Positions 60,010-64,000 of a stretch of 64,000 nucleotides of DNA are shown here, one piece after another. Under the pieces are notes generated by a model. That model was not told where the DNA came from and made no database searches. It was given only the letters and a program-made list of their open reading frames with translations. The first letter of the stretch is position 1. Each line of letters begins with the position of its first letter. Both the position numbers and the translations under genes were made by a program. The stretch is from Pseudoalteromonas rubra (GTDB lineage: Bacteria; Pseudomonadota; Gammaproteobacteria; Enterobacterales; Alteromonadaceae), in the NCBI RefSeq assembly GCF_000238295.3, contig NZ_AHCD03000027.1, positions 62,001-126,000 of the forward strand, read 5' to 3'.

Positions 60010-61599
60010 ATGGCAGACCAGACTTTCCTCAATGAAATAAACAAGCGACGTACCTTCGCTATCATCTCGCACCCGGATGCGGGTAAGACCACCATCACAG
60101 AAAAAGTACTCTTGTTCGGTAAGGCCTTGCAACAGGCTGGTACAGTAAAAGGCCGAGGCTCTAACCAGCACGCAAAATCAGACTGGATGGACATGGAAAA
60201 AGAGCGTGGTATCTCAGTAACCACGTCTGTGATGCAGTTCCCGTTCAATGACAGCCTGGTTAACCTGCTGGATACCCCGGGACACGAGGATTTCTCGGAA
60301 GATACGTATCGTACGCTGACTGCCGTGGACTCCTGTCTGATGGTCATCGACGCGGCCAAAGGTGTTGAGGATCGAACCCGTAAGCTGATGGAAGTCACCC
60401 GTTTACGTGATACGCCTATCGTGACCTTCATGAACAAGCTGGACCGTGATATCCGCGATCCGATGGAGCTGTTGGACGAAGTTGAGACTGAGCTGAATAT
60501 CATGTGTGCGCCAGTTACCTGGCCGATTGGCTGTGGTAAAGAGTTCAAAGGGGTTTACCACATTCACCGCGATGAGACCATTTTGTATCAAACGGGTCAG
60601 GGTCATACTATTCAGGAAGTGCGCACCATTAAGGGGCTAGATAACGCTGACTTGGATGCCGCTATCGGTGAGAGTCTGGCGGAGCAACTACGTGAAGAGC
60701 TGGAACTGGTCATTGGCGCATCGCACGAATTCGATAAAGAGTTATTCCTCAGTGGCGAACTGACGCCGGTGTATTTTGGTACCGCGCTTGGTAACTTTGG
60801 TGTGGATCATATGCTGGATGGCCTGACTGAGTGGGCGCCGTCGCCGTTGCCGCGTCAGACGGACGAACGTGAAGTGAGTGCCGACGACGAGAAGTTCACC
60901 GGCTTCGTATTTAAAATTCAGGCCAACATGGACCCGAAACACCGCGACCGTATCGCCTTTATGCGTATCGTATCAGGTAAATACACTCAGGGTATGAAGA
61001 TGAACCATGTTCGCCTGGGCAAGCAGGTGAGCATTTCTGATGCCGTGACCTTTATGGCCGGTGATCGTGAGCGTGCCCAGGAAGCTTTTGCCGGTGACAT
61101 CATTGGTTTGCACAACCACGGCACCATCCAGATTGGTGACACCTTCACTCAAGGTGAAAAACTTAAGTTCAGTGGTATTCCGAACTTTGCCCCTGAGCTG
61201 TTCCGTCGTATTCGTCTTAAAGATCCACTCAAGCAAAAGCAGCTGCTAAAAGGCCTGGTGCAGTTATCAGAAGAAGGGGCCGTGCAGGTGTTCCGTCCGC
61301 TGATCAACAACGACCTGATCGTGGGCGCGGTCGGTGTACTGCAGTTTGACGTGGTAGTGGCACGACTGAAGTCTGAGTACAACGTGGATGCGATTTACGA
61401 AAGCGTTAACGTTCAGACGGCGCGCTGGGTTAATTGTGAAGACGAGAAAAAACTGGCTGAATTCCGCCGTAAGTGTGAGCAGAACCTGGCACTCGACGGA
61501 GGCGATAACCTGACGTATATCGCGCCAAGCCGTGTGAATCTGAACCTGTCTATGGAACGTTATCCGGACGTGCAGTTCCATCAGACGCGCGAACACTAA
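60010..61599 (+). CDS. prfC: Peptide chain release factor 3
   Basis: GTPase that recycles RF1 and RF2 from the ribosome. 529 residues, as in E. coli: P-loop FAIISHPDAGKTTITEKVLL, ERGISVTTSVMQF, LLDTPGHEDFSEDTYRTL and NKLDRD for G4, then domains II and III. It lies 294 bases downstream of the divergent thioesterase gene; that spacer has no other feature I can support. Confidence 0.97.
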   Translation: MADQTFLNEINKRRTFAIISHPDAGKTTITEKVLLFGKALQQAGTVKGRGSNQHAKSDWMDMEKERGISVTTSVMQFPFNDSLVNLLDTPGHEDFSEDTYRTLTAVDSCLMVIDAAKGVEDRTRKLMEVTRLRDTPIVTFMNKLDRDIRDPMELLDEVETELNIMCAPVTWPIGCGKEFKGVYHIHRDETILYQTGQGHTIQEVRTIKGLDNADLDAAIGESLAEQLREELELVIGASHEFDKELFLSGELTPVYFGTALGNFGVDHMLDGLTEWAPSPLPRQTDEREVSADDEKFTGFVFKIQANMDPKHRDRIAFMRIVSGKYTQGMKMNHVRLGKQVSISDAVTFMAGDRERAQEAFAGDIIGLHNHGTIQIGDTFTQGEKLKFSGIPNFAPELFRRIRLKDPLKQKQLLKGLVQLSEEGAVQVFRPLINNDLIVGAVGVLQFDVVVARLKSEYNVDAIYESVNVQTARWVNCEDEKKLAEFRRKCEQNLALDGGDNLTYIAPSRVNLNLSMERYPDVQFHQTREH

Positions 61600-61730
61600 A
61601 TTAAACTGGGGCATCCGTTTGTCTGGTGGCCCCAAAAGTCATGCTGCGGGTTGATTTGACTCCGGCGCTTCCTATAAGCTGGTGTATTCGACCCGATTGT
61701 TCGCTGACTGTTTAAAGCTGCGTTTTATTC

Positions 61731-61780
61731 CGGCGCCCCGAGGCGCCGATGATGTTTGCTCAGTGCCCAGGCTGGCACTG
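61731..61780 (+). other. Two tandem hairpins in the argS leader
   Basis: CGGCGCC (61731-61737) CCGA GGCGCCG (61742-61748), then CAGTGCC (61761-61767) CAGGCT GGCACTG (61774-61780). The second ends 5 bases before the AAAGGAAA ribosome binding site of argS. Neither is followed by a T run. Confidence 0.65.
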
Positions 61781-61796
61781 ACCCAAAGGAAACACA

Positions 61797-63539
61797 ATGA
61801 ACATTAAAAGTATTCTAATTGAAAAAGCTCTGTCTGCGATGGCCGCGGCAGGGATCCCTGAAGGCACCAATCCGGCGGTAACGCAAAGCACCCGTGCGCA
61901 GTTTGGTGACTATCAAATTAATGGCGCAATGGGCGCTGCGAAAGCACTAAAAACCAACCCGCGTGAGCTGGCACAGAAGATCATTGATAATCTGGATGTC
62001 AGCGATGTGGCTGCAAAAACTGAAATTGCTGGTCCGGGCTTTATCAATATTCACCTTAAGCCGGAGTTTCTGGCTGCGAGCCTGGAAGCGGCCAATCAGG
62101 ATGCCAAGCTAGGCGTGGCAGAACATGCTCAGGCGCAAAACGTGGTCGTCGATTTCTCGTCGCCTAACCTGGCCAAAGAAATGCACGTGGGTCACCTGCG
62201 TTCTACCATCATTGGTGATGCCGTGGTACGTGCGCTTGAGTTCCGTGGTGACAAAGTCACGCGTCAGAACCACGTGGGCGACTGGGGCACGCAGTTTGGT
62301 ATGCTGATCGCACACCTGGAAGATATGCTGGCGCAAGGCATTGACCTGGAAAACGTGGCACTGGCGGACTTAGAAACTTTCTATCGTGACGCTAAGAAGC
62401 GCTTCGACGATGAAGAAGGTTTCTCGGATAAGGCCCGTGATTACGTGGTTAAATTACAAGGCGGTGATGCACATTGCCAGAAACTGTGGCAGTTGTTCAT
62501 CGACACGTCGGTGAAGCACTCTGAAGAAGTATACAAAAAGCTGAATGTGACGCTCACGCGCGATGACATTATGGCTGAAAGTGCCTATAACGATCGTCTG
62601 GCCGGTATCATCACGCTGTTAAAAGATAAAAACATTGCGGTTGAAGATCAGGGCGCACAGGTGGTGTTCCTCGATGAGCTGGCAAACAAAGATGGTGAGC
62701 CATCGGTGTTTATCGTACAAAAATCAGGTGGTGGTTTCTTGTATGCCACGACCGATCTGGCTGCGTGTGACTACCGCTCTAACGAGCTGGGCGCTGAGCG
62801 TATTCTGATTTTCGTGGATGCTCGTCAAAGCCTGCATTTTAACCAGGTTGAGCTGACTGCACGCAAAGCGGGTCTGCTGCGCGACGAAACCAGCTATGAG
62901 TTCTGTCCGTTTGGCACTATGATGGGCAGCGACGGCAAGCCGTTCAAGACCCGTACAGGCGGCACAGTCAAGCTGGCTGAACTGTTGGATGAAGCGGTGA
63001 GCCGTGCCAGCGAAAAACTGGCCGACCGTGCGTCTGAGCTGAGTGCAGAAGCCCGTGCTGAAATCGCCCGTAAAGTGGGTATTGGCGCGGTGAAATATGC
63101 CGATCTGTCGAAGCACCGGACCAGTGATTACATCTTCAACTGGGATACCATGCTGAGCTTCGAAGGCGCCACGGCACCTTACTTACAGTACGCGTACACC
63201 CGTGTGCGCAGTATTTTCCGCAAAGCCGGTGTAGACAGTGCGGCGCTCAGTGGCAGCATCAACATCGTCGAGCCACAGGAAAAGGCGCTGGCGCTGAAAC
63301 TCCTGCAGCTTGAAGAAGTCCTGGATCTGATGATCGGCGAAGCCACACCACACGTATTATGTGGGTATCTGTATGAGCTGGCGAGTCTGTACATGACCTT
63401 CTACGAAGCTTGTCCAATCCTCAAAGACGATGTGTCTGCTGAAGTACGTGAAAGTCGTCTGTTGCTGTGTAACCTGGTTGCCAGAACACTCAACACCGGT
63501 CTGGAGCTGCTGGGCATCGAGGTGATGGAGCAGATGTAA
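61797..63539 (+). CDS. argS: Arginyl-tRNA synthetase
   Basis: Class I synthetase charging tRNA-Arg. 580 residues. N-terminal Add-1 domain (about 1-100), HIGH motif in MHVGHLRSTIIGDAVVRALE, Rossmann core with YATTDLAACDYRSNELGAER, the KMSKS-like region MMGSDGKPFKTRTGGTVKL that lacks the canonical lysines as usual for ArgRS, and the C-terminal DALR anticodon-binding domain with the terminal ELLGIEVMEQM. A tRNA-Arg gene lies 3.9 kb upstream. Terminator follows. Confidence 0.97.
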   Translation: MNIKSILIEKALSAMAAAGIPEGTNPAVTQSTRAQFGDYQINGAMGAAKALKTNPRELAQKIIDNLDVSDVAAKTEIAGPGFINIHLKPEFLAASLEAANQDAKLGVAEHAQAQNVVVDFSSPNLAKEMHVGHLRSTIIGDAVVRALEFRGDKVTRQNHVGDWGTQFGMLIAHLEDMLAQGIDLENVALADLETFYRDAKKRFDDEEGFSDKARDYVVKLQGGDAHCQKLWQLFIDTSVKHSEEVYKKLNVTLTRDDIMAESAYNDRLAGIITLLKDKNIAVEDQGAQVVFLDELANKDGEPSVFIVQKSGGGFLYATTDLAACDYRSNELGAERILIFVDARQSLHFNQVELTARKAGLLRDETSYEFCPFGTMMGSDGKPFKTRTGGTVKLAELLDEAVSRASEKLADRASELSAEARAEIARKVGIGAVKYADLSKHRTSDYIFNWDTMLSFEGATAPYLQYAYTRVRSIFRKAGVDSAALSGSINIVEPQEKALALKLLQLEEVLDLMIGEATPHVLCGYLYELASLYMTFYEACPILKDDVSAEVRESRLLLCNLVARTLNTGLELLGIEVMEQM

Positions 63540-63586
63540 GTCCTGCGTGAGATCATGCAATGCATGCATCACGTTATGTTAGACTG

Positions 63587-63609
63587 AGGCCGCACTATTG
63601 CGGCCTTTT
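63587..63609 (+). terminator. Terminator after argS
   Basis: AGGCCGCA (63587-63594) pairs with TGCGGCCT (63599-63606) over CTAT, followed by TTT. Confidence 0.75.
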
Positions 63610-63632
63610 GTGTTATGTAAGGAATGACCACT

Positions 63633-64000
63633 ATGAAACTTGATGATATTCGTCGCGAATATACTAAAGATGGCCTCTCCCGCGAGAAGCTCGATGATAA
63701 CCCCATCGTGCAGTTTGAACACTGGCTGCAGCAGGCCGTGGATGCAAATCTCAGCGATCCGACCGCCATGGTAGTGGCCACGGTGGATGAGCAGGGTCAG
63801 CCGTCACAGCGGATTGTGTTACTCAAACAAGTGGACGATAACGGCTTTGTCTTTTTCACTAATACCGGGTCGCGTAAGGCACAAGAGCTCAAAGGTAATA
63901 ACAAGATTTCATTACACTTTCCCTGGCACAATCTGGAGCGTCAGGTGATCGTGTACGGTGAAGCCGAACCGCTACCGACAGCTGCGGTTGCTAAGTACTT
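63633..64000 (+). CDS. pdxH: Pyridoxamine 5'-phosphate oxidase, 3' part missing
   Basis: FMN enzyme making pyridoxal phosphate. Only the first 122 codons are present; the family is near 215 residues. It starts MKLDDIRREYTKDGLSREKL from ATG 63633 (AAGGA 12 bases upstream) and shows AMVVATVDEQGQPSQRIVLL, GFVFFTNTGSRKAQEL and ISLHFPWHNLERQVIVYGEA, the FMN- and substrate-binding blocks. The gene runs off the right edge. Confidence 0.96.
   Translation, partial: MKLDDIRREYTKDGLSREKLDDNPIVQFEHWLQQAVDANLSDPTAMVVATVDEQGQPSQRIVLLKQVDDNGFVFFTNTGSRKAQELKGNNKISLHFPWHNLERQVIVYGEAEPLPTAAVAKY

Noticed and set aside
1..64000. CRISPR array, prophage, integron or insertion sequence
   Set aside because: No regularly spaced repeats, no integrase, transposase or phage structural genes were seen on either strand.

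Overview
The window looks like chromosome from a marine gammaproteobacterium of the Alteromonadales, most likely Pseudoalteromonas. The reasons are the gene orders (tsaE-amiB-mutL-miaA-hfq-hflX-hflK-hflC-purA; rlmN-pilW-rodZ-ispG-hisS-yfgM-bamB-der; suhB/trmJ-iscRSUA-hscBA-fdx), the sodium-motor protein MotX, and a short dispersed repeat ending in TACCAATTT/AAATTGGTA of a kind I associate with this genus. Nearly everything is core genome. I see no prophage, transposase, CRISPR array or rRNA operon. The genus call is inference from protein resemblance, not a database match.

Layout. 0-1 kb: 5' two-thirds of trhP (minus strand). 1.2-11.7 kb: ndk, then rlmN, a PilW-type TPR lipoprotein with two extra LysM domains, rodZ, ispG, hisS, yfgM, bamB, der. 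11.8-14.8 kb: small accessory genes (VOC protein, DUF2750-like protein, GST, parvulin, exported glutathione peroxidase) with three copies of a MITE-like repeat. 15-18.2 kb: a cytosolic hybrid histidine kinase and a response regulator. 18.3-31 kb: queG diverging from nnr, then the long conserved run to purA. 31.1-33.6 kb: motX and a CPA-type antiporter. 34.3-36.6 kb: proBA. 36.7-42.3 kb: tRNA-Ala(TGC), an unknown lipoprotein overlapping a YbaK-type tRNA-editing protein, an MFS carrier, YaiL, a cytochrome c, and a class II aldolase/enolase-superfamily pair. 42.3-49.8 kb: suhB, trmJ and the isc operon, preceded by two near-identical promoters that each carry an IscR-type site. 49.8-57.3 kb: an aldehyde dehydrogenase, a probable N-acetylhexosamine salvage set (sugar nucleotidyltransferase, NahK-like kinase, Tat-exported GH109 glycosidase), and a four-gene set built around a PnuC-family transporter, a YkoF-like thiamine-binding protein and a small-molecule kinase. 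57.4-64 kb: a small HTH protein, tRNA-Arg(CCG), zntB, an orphan type II thioesterase, prfC, argS and the start of pdxH.

How the genes fit together. The isc genes supply Fe-S clusters that RlmN, IspG and QueG in the same window need. Several genes serve tRNA modification or charging (trhP, trmJ, tsaE, miaA, queG, hisS, argS, the YbaK protein, two tRNAs). Envelope genes (PilW, RodZ, YfgM, BamB, AmiB, MotX) form a second theme. The accessory parts with the most unexplained biology are the GH109/NahK cassette, the PnuC-family operon, the LysM-tailed PilW, the kinase/regulator pair and the 12.6-13.8 kb repeat cluster.
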